A stretch of DNA of 64,000 nt from Sphingobacterium sp. B16(2022) (GTDB lineage Bacteria; Bacteroidota; Bacteroidia; Sphingobacteriales; Sphingobacteriaceae): contig NZ_JAAUVN010000002.1 in NCBI RefSeq assembly GCF_012030425.1, positions 434,001 to 498,000 of the forward strand, read 5' to 3'. Below, piece after piece: positions 28,750-38,090 of this stretch. Each line of letters begins with the position of its first letter. The first letter of the stretch is position 1. Both the position numbers and the translations under genes were made by a program. The notes under the pieces were generated by a model that saw only the letters and a program-made list of their open reading frames with translations, was not told where the DNA came from and ran no database searches.

Positions 28750-28891
28750 AAATATTATTGAACATCGATATTTGTGGTCACAAAATATCCTTCTAGCATG
28801 TAATTAATAAAAGGCGTCGATCAAATATTATTACTGTATCTTTTGCATGAATTGCATAAAATCAAAAGAGTTTTAAAGTAAGGATGATGCT

Positions 28892-29458
28892 TTACTTAGC
28901 ATTATCCCAAGGTTTAAAATCTGATGAGATCGGTTTTGTCAGATCAAATTCGACTGAAAAAACCCGTTCCGAACCTATTCGCCTGAGGTTGTAAGAAAAC
29001 TTAGTTTCATTAATTGTTACCCACCAGACATTAAAAGCAGCGTAGTCGATTAGTTCTTCGGTTGCTGCATCAGCAGGAAATAGCTGCATCTCAGCTGTTC
29101 CTTCGTTGGTTGCGGTCCCACCATAAAAAGTGATATTGTCTGGATTTCCATCTGGCTTTCTATGATCATGTTTTAGCTCTACAAGATTATTATTCAAGGA
29201 GAAGATCCAGGTACGTGATTTGTCGTCCCCTACAAAGAAGGGAACCTTGACTTCACTGTCACTATAGCGCATTACCTGCATCAACAAACGTTTGCCGGTA
29301 AACCCGTCACCTTCCTTTCCGCCAGCAATAATAGTTCCTTCATAATAATTACCTAAATGTGTTTTAAAAGCTTGTATAAAAGCTTTTGAATTTGATTCCT
29401 GAGCATTCGATACGCTGATAACGAAATACGCAATGACGAAGAATAGGGATTTTTTCAT
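28892..29458 (-). CDS. Secreted protein of unknown function
   Basis: The 188-residue protein has a signal peptide ending in SVSNAQ. The mature part is rich in beta-strand pattern with aromatic residues (TWIFSLNNNLVELKHDHRKPDG, YAAFNVWWVTINETKF, ERVFSVEFDL). I recognise no named family or catalytic motif. It stands alone, with a long gap on its 3' side and the divergent ECF sigma gene on the other. Confidence 0.65.
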   Translation of the reverse strand: MKKSLFFVIAYFVISVSNAQESNSKAFIQAFKTHLGNYYEGTIIAGGKEGDGFTGKRLLMQVMRYSDSEVKVPFFVGDDKSRTWIFSLNNNLVELKHDHRKPDGNPDNITFYGGTATNEGTAEMQLFPADAATEELIDYAAFNVWWVTINETKFSYNLRRIGSERVFSVEFDLTKPISSDFKPWDNAK

Positions 29459-29684
29459 ATATATTAATGACGGTAATTACAATCTTATTATAAGGCTTTA
29501 CTGCTGATTGCTGTATGAGAGATTCACAGTTTCATTCATAACAGTAATTTATTTTGAATCCTATAAAAGTACAAAAAATAGCTTGATATTGGCAGTATAT
29601 TTAACACTTAGAAAATATCGATGAGCGATTTTGAGGTTCATAAATTTTTCACCTATCCTTAATACTCAATTTATATTAAAGCGA

Positions 29685-29692
29685 GATATTTG
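29685..29692 (+). promoter_or_regulatory. Possible -7 element of ECF sigma operon
   Basis: GATATTTG differs from TAnnTTTG at one position and lies 38 bp before the sigma gene start at 29730. Confidence 0.3.
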
Positions 29693-29729
29693 CTACAGAT
29701 GAAACACCTTTGATCTAAAGAGTATACCT

Positions 29730-30329
29730 GTGAAAACAATAGACGAAATTCTATTAAAACGCCTTGTTGATGCTGATTACAGTGCTTTTAACGAGATTTA
29801 TGACCATTATTGGAACCTGCTTCTTCGTATTGCCATTAAGAAAATAGGAGATGTTGATTTGAGCATGGATATCGTGCAAGATCTTTTTGTGGACCTTTGG
29901 CAAAGACGGCACACCATTACCATTCATACCGGATTACGGGCATACCTCATTTCGGCCTTATATCATAAACTCTTTCAGCATTTTAGAAAGCAAGGGATCC
30001 ATGAAAAACATATTGACCAATATAAGTTATTAATACACGACGGTTTGCAAGAAATATTCACTGTGAATGGCTACGAAGAAAACTATACCCATGTTTTAGT
30101 TGCCATCGAACAGTCTATAGAAGATATGCCAGATCGCATGCGCGTCGTCTTTAATTTGAAATATCAGCGTAGTCTCAGTAATCTTGAAATCGCAGAACAA
30201 TTAGGGATATCACTTCAGACAGTTAAAAATCAATTAAGCAAAGCATTGACACTTGTGCGCACACACATGCAACAGCAACAGTTAAATCCGATGGTCTATT
30301 TGTCGGTTTCATTATTATTGTTCTTCTAA
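29730..30329 (+). CDS. ECF RNA polymerase sigma factor (Bacteroides expansion type)
   Basis: The 199-residue sigma factor has region 2 (FNEIYDHYWNLLLRIA... DIVQDLFVDLWQRRHTI, residues 18-68) and region 4 (MPDRMRVVFNLKYQRSLSNLEIAEQLGISLQTVKNQL, about 130-170). It starts with a GTG or ATG-like codon at 29730 and ends in a hydrophobic tail (VYLSVSLLLFF) seen in this subfamily. It should direct transcription of the SusC/SusD operon under control of the FecR protein encoded next. It is the first gene of a five-gene operon. Confidence 0.92.
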   Translation: MKTIDEILLKRLVDADYSAFNEIYDHYWNLLLRIAIKKIGDVDLSMDIVQDLFVDLWQRRHTITIHTGLRAYLISALYHKLFQHFRKQGIHEKHIDQYKLLIHDGLQEIFTVNGYEENYTHVLVAIEQSIEDMPDRMRVVFNLKYQRSLSNLEIAEQLGISLQTVKNQLSKALTLVRTHMQQQQLNPMVYLSVSLLLFF

Positions 30330-30440
30330 TCGGGTTTGTTGTACCGTTGTAGATCTGTCTTTTTATTTAAAATAAACTTAACATAAACTTCATGCATTTT
30401 GCATGGTACGATCTCTTGGTTATCGCAACTATTAGGATGT

Positions 30441-31466
30441 ATGCAAGATAGAAAAAGAGAACTGGAAGAGTTGATCAATAAATATTCGGAGGGACGGCTT
30501 ACTGATCTAGAGCGTGGACACTTAATGAAGTGGATGCGCGAATTGGATCTTTCGAACAAAGAGCAGATTGATATGAATCAGTCCTATCGTAAAATGAAAG
30601 AACAGATAGATTCCCGTTTACTCCTGCCGGAGGTAGACGTCCAAAAGGCTGGTCATTCCTGGCAACTTTTGGGACAGGTGGCAGCAGTCTTGCTTTGTTG
30701 TCTTTCTTTGGGATGGTATCTAGTAGACCGAGATCGTATTCATGAACCGCAGAAAGTTGCATACAGCACAATCATGCCATCTTTGATAAAGCCAATCAAG
30801 AAGGTCTTTACGGTGTCTAAGGACAGTTTAGTGGTATTGGAAGATGGTACTCGCGTTCATCTTTTGGCCAATTCGACGATGACTTGGACGCAACCCTTTC
30901 CGGATGACTGCCGTGCAATTCAATTGCAGGGAAAAGCATTTTTTGAAGTGGCTCACGATCATGAACGTCCATTTACTGTTCTAGCAAGCAATATTCTAAC
31001 AACAGCGCTAGGAACCTCTTTCTGGGTTGTGCAGGACAATAAAAGTGCAAAACCCAAAATACGCCTGGTGACTGGACGGGTTTCCATCAAAGAGAAAACA
31101 GCAGATGGCGCAGTACGCTTACTTGCATTTTTGACTCCTGGGCAGTCGTGGAAAGAAACGGTAGCACCGGCTAGACAGCGCGATCGTCATCCGGAAGTAG
31201 AGGAGCAAATAGTGGAAGCAGCAGTCATCGACACGCTGACTTTTCATCATAAACCTTTAGAAGAAGTCTTGCCTGCCTTAGCATCATTATACCATACAAC
31301 GATTCGCTTTTCTTCAAAAGAAGTTTCAGGGCTTTCATTTTATGGTACTTATACAAAAGATGATGATATCGCACAGATCTTACAGACAATCTGCTTTGCC
31401 AATGATTTAGAGATGACGTTTAATGCTGCAACCAATACCTATGCGATTACAAAAGTAAGCCAGTAA
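30441..31466 (+). CDS. FecR-family anti-sigma factor
   Basis: I choose ATG 30441 (MQDRKRELEELINKYSEG) because the extra 14 residues from 30399 are not family-like. It has a cytoplasmic N-terminal sigma-binding segment, one membrane helix (VAAVLLCCLSLGWYLV, about 77-92), a periplasmic FecR domain (LEDGTRVHLLANSTMTW...GKAFFEVAHDHERPFTV) and a C-terminal DUF4974 domain (TLTFHHKPLEEVLPALASLYHTTI). It should hold the ECF sigma until the SusC transporter next door signals through its N-terminal region. Confidence 0.9.
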   Translation: MQDRKRELEELINKYSEGRLTDLERGHLMKWMRELDLSNKEQIDMNQSYRKMKEQIDSRLLLPEVDVQKAGHSWQLLGQVAAVLLCCLSLGWYLVDRDRIHEPQKVAYSTIMPSLIKPIKKVFTVSKDSLVVLEDGTRVHLLANSTMTWTQPFPDDCRAIQLQGKAFFEVAHDHERPFTVLASNILTTALGTSFWVVQDNKSAKPKIRLVTGRVSIKEKTADGAVRLLAFLTPGQSWKETVAPARQRDRHPEVEEQIVEAAVIDTLTFHHKPLEEVLPALASLYHTTIRFSSKEVSGLSFYGTYTKDDDIAQILQTICFANDLEMTFNAATNTYAITKVSQ

Positions 31467-31535
31467 AAAAATAAAAAATAACCAGCAGCACCCTACGAAA
31501 AAGAGGGAGCCTGGACATATTATGCACAATTATTA

Positions 31536-34500
31536 ATGAAAAATATGCGAATATCTTTAACTATGAAAATGCCTTCCAGCAGGGCTTTATTACTGCTATT
31601 AGCGATTGCTTTTGGCGAAAGGGGCTTTGCCCAGGAGCGTGGAGAACTTGTTGTTATCGTGCAGGACGCGAAGGCAAAAGGTCTGGCCAATGCTACCGTA
31701 ACTGTAAAGAATAAAGTGAATAATTTGAAGCGATCCGGCCAAGCTGATCAGCAAGGAAAAGCGGTGTTCAATAATCTGCCCGTAGACAGCAATTATTGTA
31801 TTTTAGTAACTTATACCGGATTACAACCGAAAGAAGATTGCCAATACATCGTCACTTCGGGCAAGCGCTCAAGTGTTGTTTTTCAATTGACAGATACTGC
31901 TTCAAATAACATGGATGAAGTTGTCGTCATCGGTTATGGTACCCAGAAAAAAACCAATCTTTCCGGTGCTGTAGATCATATCAGTGGAGAAGTACTGGAA
32001 AGCCGTCCGATTTCAAATGCCGCACAGGGACTTCAGGGTATAGCACCAAATTTAAACATACAGTTTAATTCAGGAGCACCTGGTGCTGTGCCCAATATTA
32101 ACATTCGCGGTATCACGTCCATCAATGGTGGAGATCCACTTATTTTAGTAGACAACGTACCTGTTTCGGCGGCTGAACTGATTCGTATTGCCCCACAGGA
32201 CATCGAATCATTTACCGTGATTAAGGATGCTTCTGCTGCGGCAATATATGGCGCGCGGGCATCTTTTGGTGTTCTAATCATCACCACTAAAACGGGTAAG
32301 GGTGATGTTAAAGTAAGTTATTCAAATAATTTTACTTGGAATACGCCAACTGTTATGCCTGATAAAATAACGGATCCATATGTATTTTCCAGATTATTGG
32401 AAACCTCTACTGATAATACCCCTTGGGATAATGTGAATTACTCCGATCAATTTTACCAATATGCAAGAGAGCGCTCTGACAATCCTTCTATTCCCGGAGT
32501 GCGGATCAATCCATCAGATGCCAAAGCTTGGGAATATATGGGCAATCGGGACTGGACACGTTACTTCCTTTCAGATTGGAATTCAACCCATTCACACGAC
32601 CTGTCCATCTCAGGATCCAATGAAAAAGTACAGTATTACATCAGCGGAAGTTACAATCGCCAAAATTCACCCGTTAAACTTACAGAAGATTATTTTGACC
32701 GGTACAATCTGCGATCAAAAGTAAACTATCGACTTTCAGATTTTATATCATTCGGCAATAATACCGTGATTGGTAGTACGCGACGACTTGAACCTTCACA
32801 AATGAATTTGGCCGATATCTATAATATTTTTCCAACAAGCTACGATAAGAACCCTGATGGCACATGGGCTAATGCTGCAGCCGGAAATATCGCCGCACGG
32901 ATGGTCGATGGCGGTAAAAGTGATCAAAAACGTTTGGATGTTCAGTCTACTTTTAATACAGAACTTCGTTTTTTTGGCAACAAGTTTAAACTGAATGCAG
33001 ATTACACTTTTCAGCGCAATTCACTGAATAGAAATTGGTATACGACACAATATCAGATCGGATATGGACCTGACGATGTCCGCAAAGAAGGAACTACTGG
33101 TGCTTTCCGCGAAGCTGGATTCTCCTACTATAACGTCTATAATATATATGGTACCTATATGCAGTCATTTAATAAGCATCAGGTAAATGCTGTGGTCGGA
33201 TTTAATCAGGAAGACTATCGGTACGAGCTTATTAATGCCGAACGTTCGGGATTGATTTCAGAATCATTCCCTACGATCCAATTTGCTACAGGAACCATGA
33301 GAATGGGGGAGGCTATTGATACCTATGCATTGCGCGGTGCATTCTATCGGTTAAACTACACCTACGACGATAAGTACATCGTAGAATTCAACGGCCGATA
33401 TGATGGATCTTCTCGTTTTCCAAAAAGTAAGCGTTTTGGTTTCTTCCCTTCCGGTTCTGTTGCCTGGCGATTAGACCGTGAAAATTTCATGTCATCACTA
33501 TCAGGTATTGATTTATTAAAGGTGAGAGCGTCATACGGACAACTTGGTAATCAGTCTGTATCCAACTATGGTTATCTTCCTTCGATGGAGAAAAAGGATT
33601 CAGATTACTTACTTGGCAGCGAGCGAGGTATCTATATTCAAGTTCCATCTTTGGTTTCGCCCAATTATACCTGGGAGAAAGTCAATACGGTCAATGTCGG
33701 TGTAGATGTTGCTGTTCTTAAAAATAAATTTTCTGCCAGTTTTGATTATTATTCAAGAAGTACGCTAGGTATGTTGACCTTAGGTAAGGATCTTCCCAAT
33801 ATATTGGGTGCTGCCGAGCCGCGTGAAAATGCCGCCGATCTCAGGACTAATGGATGGGAGTTGACGCTTAATTTTCAGGAACGTTTCGAAGTGGCTAATG
33901 CTCCATTGCACTTTAACGCCAAATTATTGTTGTCAGATTCACAGTCCAAGATCACCCGCTTTGACAATCCCAATAAAAGTATTTTGCAATATTATGATGG
34001 GATGCAGTTAGGTGAAATCTGGGGATTGGAAAATAACGGTCTTTTCAAAGATCAGGCAGAGATCGCTAAATTGGATCAAACCTCCATTATTCCTTGGGGT
34101 GCATTATCCATCGTACCGGGCTGGCCGACCTATGTTGATCAGGATAATAATGGTAAGATTGAGAAGGGATATACACTTGGCGACACAAAAGATCTTAAAA
34201 TCATCGGAAACTCCACGCCCCGTTATCAATTTGGGGTAGACCTATCAGCAGATTGGAAAGGTCTTGACCTACGCGCATTTTTCCAAGGAATTGGCAAACG
34301 CGATTATTATCCATTGGATTATCTGTATTGGGGTACTTATCAGCAGCCTTACGGAAATTTTTATGGACACTTGCTTGATTTTTACCGCCCTGAAAGTGAT
34401 TCGGAGATCGATCGCGCAAAACATTCTCAAGCATACCTAAATTTGGGGCTTGCAGATCAAAACCTCGATGCCGCTTATCCGATATTGCAGTCATGGCTGG

Positions 34501-34838
34501 CCGACCGTAATTTAGGGACACGTATCGATCAGGCACAGGGACTAGCGATTCCACAAACAAATTATTTACTGAATGCCGCTTATTTGCGACTCAAGAATTT
34601 AACGATCGGTTATACTTTACCTAAATCGCTTACTTCAAGAGCCAAGATCCGTCAGCTTCGGGTATATGTGAGTGGTGAAAACATCATCGAATGGTCTGCT
34701 GTAAAACGCTATTTTGATCCTGAAACCCTTAATGAAAATACCTATACCAATCCTACTGCGGGTTCAGATCGTGTCGGCAATGGACTTACTTATCCTTTTC
34801 AACGCAGTTTTTCTGCAGGTGTCCAATTAACTTTTTAA
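31536..34838 (+). CDS. SusC/RagA-family TonB-linked outer-membrane transporter
   Basis: The 1100-residue protein has a signal peptide ending GFAQ, then a carboxypeptidase-like domain (LVVIVQDAKAKGLANATVTV). It has VVIGYGTQKKTNLSGAV and a plug with IKDASAAAIYGARASFGVLI, and ends SAGVQLTF. No long STN signalling domain is obvious at the N-terminus, which is unusual for a transporter placed after a FecI/FecR pair. The start could also lie at the internal ATG ten codons down. The SusD gene follows 9 bp later. Confidence 0.92.
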   Translation: MKNMRISLTMKMPSSRALLLLLAIAFGERGFAQERGELVVIVQDAKAKGLANATVTVKNKVNNLKRSGQADQQGKAVFNNLPVDSNYCILVTYTGLQPKEDCQYIVTSGKRSSVVFQLTDTASNNMDEVVVIGYGTQKKTNLSGAVDHISGEVLESRPISNAAQGLQGIAPNLNIQFNSGAPGAVPNINIRGITSINGGDPLILVDNVPVSAAELIRIAPQDIESFTVIKDASAAAIYGARASFGVLIITTKTGKGDVKVSYSNNFTWNTPTVMPDKITDPYVFSRLLETSTDNTPWDNVNYSDQFYQYARERSDNPSIPGVRINPSDAKAWEYMGNRDWTRYFLSDWNSTHSHDLSISGSNEKVQYYISGSYNRQNSPVKLTEDYFDRYNLRSKVNYRLSDFISFGNNTVIGSTRRLEPSQMNLADIYNIFPTSYDKNPDGTWANAAAGNIAARMVDGGKSDQKRLDVQSTFNTELRFFGNKFKLNADYTFQRNSLNRNWYTTQYQIGYGPDDVRKEGTTGAFREAGFSYYNVYNIYGTYMQSFNKHQVNAVVGFNQEDYRYELINAERSGLISESFPTIQFATGTMRMGEAIDTYALRGAFYRLNYTYDDKYIVEFNGRYDGSSRFPKSKRFGFFPSGSVAWRLDRENFMSSLSGIDLLKVRASYGQLGNQSVSNYGYLPSMEKKDSDYLLGSERGIYIQVPSLVSPNYTWEKVNTVNVGVDVAVLKNKFSASFDYYSRSTLGMLTLGKDLPNILGAAEPRENAADLRTNGWELTLNFQERFEVANAPLHFNAKLLLSDSQSKITRFDNPNKSILQYYDGMQLGEIWGLENNGLFKDQAEIAKLDQTSIIPWGALSIVPGWPTYVDQDNNGKIEKGYTLGDTKDLKIIGNSTPRYQFGVDLSADWKGLDLRAFFQGIGKRDYYPLDYLYWGTYQQPYGNFYGHLLDFYRPESDSEIDRAKHSQAYLNLGLADQNLDAAYPILQSWLADRNLGTRIDQAQGLAIPQTNYLLNAAYLRLKNLTIGYTLPKSLTSRAKIRQLRVYVSGENIIEWSAVKRYFDPETLNENTYTNPTAGSDRVGNGLTYPFQRSFSAGVQLTF

Positions 34839-34847
34839 TCGAATATC

Positions 34848-36647
34848 ATGATAAATAAATATATAAAATTAGCTTTTGTGTTTTCGGGGCTTTCACTTTT
34901 AGGAGGCTGTAATGATCAATATCTGGATCGTGTTCCAGAAACGGCAATCAATAATGAAAACTTTTTTAATACCGCCACCGATCTGGAACTGTACATTACA
35001 GGCTTGTATAATTTTTCTGGATTAGGCATTTATCAGGCAGACGCTACCAGTGACAATGCAAGTACGACCGGGAACGTGGAAATTAAAACCCTTATGGCTG
35101 GAAATGCATCTGCAGCAACTATTTCAGGAGGCTGGAACTGGGACCAACTTCGTAAGGTGAACTTCTTTCTGCAGCATATGCAGAAAGCACAAATCAGTGC
35201 GAGTGAGAAGGCACATTATGAAGGTCTGGGCAGATATTTCCGTGCCAGATTTTATGTCGAAAAAGTACAACGGTTTTCTGATGTACCTTGGGTGGATAAA
35301 GCATTGGAAGTGGGCGATACAGAGTATCTGTTTGCTAAACGCGATCCTCGCGCTACTGTTGTCGAAAAAATTATGGAAGACTTTGAGTTTGCCGCAAAAA
35401 ATGTTGAACCCAGAATTAAATTGGGGACAGTCAATAAGTGGGTTGTACTGCAGGAGTATAGTCGTTTTGCGCTCTATGAAGGCACTTACCGTAAGTATCA
35501 CCAGGAGTTGGATTTAAAAGTTTCTGCAAATGATTTTTTGACCAAAGCACAGCAATTAAGTGAGCAAATTATGCGGGAAGGAGGTTTTAGTATTCATCAA
35601 ACAGGCAAACCCAATCAGGATTATGGATCCTTATTTTTTAGTGAAAATCTAGAAAACAATAAAGAGGTTGTATTTGGTCGTTTTTATGCCAACAATGTGC
35701 TCAACGCCGATTCATGGCCGGGTATGTTCGGTAATTATGAATATTATCCCTTGCGGGATCTGGTACAGTCCTATCTGATGAAAGATGGTTCCTTCTATTC
35801 GGCTCAAGTAGGATATGATAAGAATTCATTTGTGAAGGAGTTTGAAAACAGAGATCCCCGTTTGTCACAAACCTATGCCTATCCGGGATGGGAGTTGATC
35901 TATTCCCACACCTACGCACAGGGAGCGGGATTGTATGTCCAACAACTGGCGAAAAACTTTTCTGGCTATCATCAAATTAAAGGTTTTCAAAATACGCTGA
36001 GTCTAGAGGCTCGTAATAACTTAGATATTCCCTTGTACCGATATGCGGAGGTTCTCTTGAATTTTGCCGAAGCAAAGGCTGAACTGGGTTTGCTGACACA
36101 AGCCGATTTAGATCGAAGTGTCAATCTATTGCGTACAAGAGCGGGTATGCCCGCTATGACACTTGGCGAACGTATAGATCCAGTCTTGGCATCACGCTAT
36201 GCCAATGTTGAAAGTAATCAACGGAATCTTGTATTGGAGATCAGAAGAGAGCGCCGTGTCGAACTTGCATTTGAAGGATTCCGATTTACAGATCTCATGC
36301 GTTGGAATGTGGGTGAATTATTAAAAAATAAGCGTGAAGGTGTCTATTTCTCTGGATTAGGAAAGCATGATATGACCGGTGATGGTATTCCCGATGTCGT
36401 ACTGCTTGCATCTTCATCTTCAATTCCCGAAGTCAAAGAAAAAAATAGCCTGGGACGAGAATTACAATACTACCGTGTTGGACGTTTTGGTCAGGATGTG
36501 GGGGTGTTTTTATCCGATGGCAATAGTGGTACTGTAGAGACGGTTGAAAATACAGGAACTTTTGAAACCCCAAAATTTTATTATCGTCCTATACCACAGG
36601 GAGAGATACTTTTAAATGATAACCTTAAACAAATATTCGGATGGTAA
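34848..36647 (+). CDS. SusD/RagB-family outer-membrane lipoprotein
   Basis: The 599-residue protein has a lipoprotein signal (LAFVFSGLSLLGGCNDQYL, cysteine near residue 21). SusD features include GLGRYFRARFYVEKVQRFSD, 'LYRYAEVLLNFAEAKAELG' and RRERRVELAFEGFRFTDLMRW. It is long for the family. It is the substrate-binding partner of the preceding transporter. Its stop overlaps the start of the metallophosphoesterase by 7 bp, so the two are translationally coupled. Confidence 0.92.
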   Translation: MINKYIKLAFVFSGLSLLGGCNDQYLDRVPETAINNENFFNTATDLELYITGLYNFSGLGIYQADATSDNASTTGNVEIKTLMAGNASAATISGGWNWDQLRKVNFFLQHMQKAQISASEKAHYEGLGRYFRARFYVEKVQRFSDVPWVDKALEVGDTEYLFAKRDPRATVVEKIMEDFEFAAKNVEPRIKLGTVNKWVVLQEYSRFALYEGTYRKYHQELDLKVSANDFLTKAQQLSEQIMREGGFSIHQTGKPNQDYGSLFFSENLENNKEVVFGRFYANNVLNADSWPGMFGNYEYYPLRDLVQSYLMKDGSFYSAQVGYDKNSFVKEFENRDPRLSQTYAYPGWELIYSHTYAQGAGLYVQQLAKNFSGYHQIKGFQNTLSLEARNNLDIPLYRYAEVLLNFAEAKAELGLLTQADLDRSVNLLRTRAGMPAMTLGERIDPVLASRYANVESNQRNLVLEIRRERRVELAFEGFRFTDLMRWNVGELLKNKREGVYFSGLGKHDMTGDGIPDVVLLASSSSIPEVKEKNSLGRELQYYRVGRFGQDVGVFLSDGNSGTVETVENTGTFETPKFYYRPIPQGEILLNDNLKQIFGW

Positions 36648-37480
36648 AGCATAATCCAATAATACGATTAACAGTAAGTTGTCTATTCTTGATGCTCTTT
36701 GGCATAAAGACCGTACAGGCACAAGATTTTAAATTTGCATTTCTGACCGATATGCACACGCATAGTGACTCTACATTGGGACAGGTAGCACAACGGCTTA
36801 AATTATTGTCGCCACAGGTGGAATTTATTATGAGTGGTGGAGATAATGTCGATATCGACAATTTAAAAAACACTGATCTACCGCTGGGAGAAAAACGATT
36901 CAAGTTGCTTAAAGATGTGTTTGAACATACAAAAAAGCCTTATCATATGGCTATCGGAAACCACGATAGATTACCGCGTGATCTAAGAAACGGTAAAAAT
37001 GATTTTGAACTTTTCGAAAGAACTTTTGGTCAGACGTATTACACCTTTGATCATAAAGGATGGAAGTTCATTGTGCTCAATAGTGTAGAAGTACAGGATA
37101 ATCAATACATCATTGGAGAGCAACAGTTTGCTTGGTTACAGGGTATTATTAACAGTACAGCGAAAGAACAGCCCATAGTTATTGTGTCCCATGTTCCTTT
37201 TTTATCCGTTTATTATCCTGTCCTGGAAGGACGTTATACCGCTGCCGATACGTTTACAAATCAAAAGCAGGTATTTGATCTTTTCAAAGAGCATAATCTG
37301 AAATTAGTACTTCAAGGGCATATGCATTTATATGAAGAGATTAAAGTGAAAGGTGTACAATTTATAACAGCAGGTGCAGTTTCTGGTAATTGGTGGCAAG
37401 GTAGTTTTGAAGGTACATTCCCAGGTCATCTTGAAGTTGACGTAAAGGGACAAAATTTTAGTTGGAAATACATCAAATAG
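36641..37480 (+). CDS. Secreted calcineurin-like metallophosphoesterase
   Basis: The 279-residue protein has a signal peptide (LTVSCLFLMLFGIKTVQAQ) and a full set of metal ligands: FAFLTDMHTHSD, SGGDNVDID, AIGNHDRL, IVSHVPF and LQGHMHLYEE. It hydrolyses a phosphate mono- or diester, probably in the periplasm. Coupling to SusD suggests the imported ligand carries a phosphoester, or that phosphate release precedes uptake. This is the last gene of the sigma - FecR - SusC - SusD operon. Confidence 0.88.
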   Translation: MVKHNPIIRLTVSCLFLMLFGIKTVQAQDFKFAFLTDMHTHSDSTLGQVAQRLKLLSPQVEFIMSGGDNVDIDNLKNTDLPLGEKRFKLLKDVFEHTKKPYHMAIGNHDRLPRDLRNGKNDFELFERTFGQTYYTFDHKGWKFIVLNSVEVQDNQYIIGEQQFAWLQGIINSTAKEQPIVIVSHVPFLSVYYPVLEGRYTAADTFTNQKQVFDLFKEHNLKLVLQGHMHLYEEIKVKGVQFITAGAVSGNWWQGSFEGTFPGHLEVDVKGQNFSWKYIK

Positions 37481-37512
37481 ACCAAATATTTCAGTAAAGT
37501 ACTGTCGTAACT

Positions 37513-37550
37513 ATCCCCCGGGAAATATTAAATTTTCTGGGGGATTTTTA
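37513..37550 (+). terminator. Terminator of the sigma/SusCD/phosphoesterase operon
   Basis: Stem ATCCCCC (37513-37519) pairs with GGGGGAT (37539-37545), extended inward by an imperfect GAAAT/ATTTTC pairing, and is followed by TTTTATTTT. Confidence 0.75.
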
Positions 37551-38090
37551 TTTTACTTCTCGCAAGGGTGGACTAGGTACGTTGCTTTTTATGCGTGATT
37601 TCTATCCATAATTTCTATTTTTTTTAACAGAAAAATAGTCTTTTCAGATGTCGATCACTGTTTTTAATACATCAAATCCAATTTGTATGATTTGATTTTA
37701 TTTTTGAAGTATCAGCTATATTCATCTTTTAATGGTTCTTTTATCAGAAACATTTTTTTCCTTTATGCTGATTGCATTTGAAACTTAAAAAGTAAAGATA
37801 TGAACCTTAAAAGTGTATGTTAGCTCTCTGTTAAAGGCTTAGGTATTCAGTTTGTTAAGGTGTTGTAGTGGCTTTTGGGTAGATTTTGCACAAAATGGTA
37901 GATCGTATATCTAAAAGGTATTGCCTTGTATAAAAATGCAGTATGCCTGTGCATTTTATTTGTATTTTTTACTAAGTTTGAGATAAGGAAACTGTTGATT
38001 ACAGGATTATTTATACCACATTTTATTGGAGAATAAGCAAAATATCGGCCCTCTAAATATATTAAATATACTGTCCAAAAATAAATTATA
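37551..38090. other. Intergenic region upstream of the exporter
   Basis: No coding frame is convincing. A weak 8-bp hairpin (ATCAAATC/GATTTGAT, 37671-37696) is followed by TTTATTTTT. TAAGTTTG at 37973-37980 fits the -7 consensus and could start the exporter message with a leader of about 105 nt. Confidence 0.4.
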
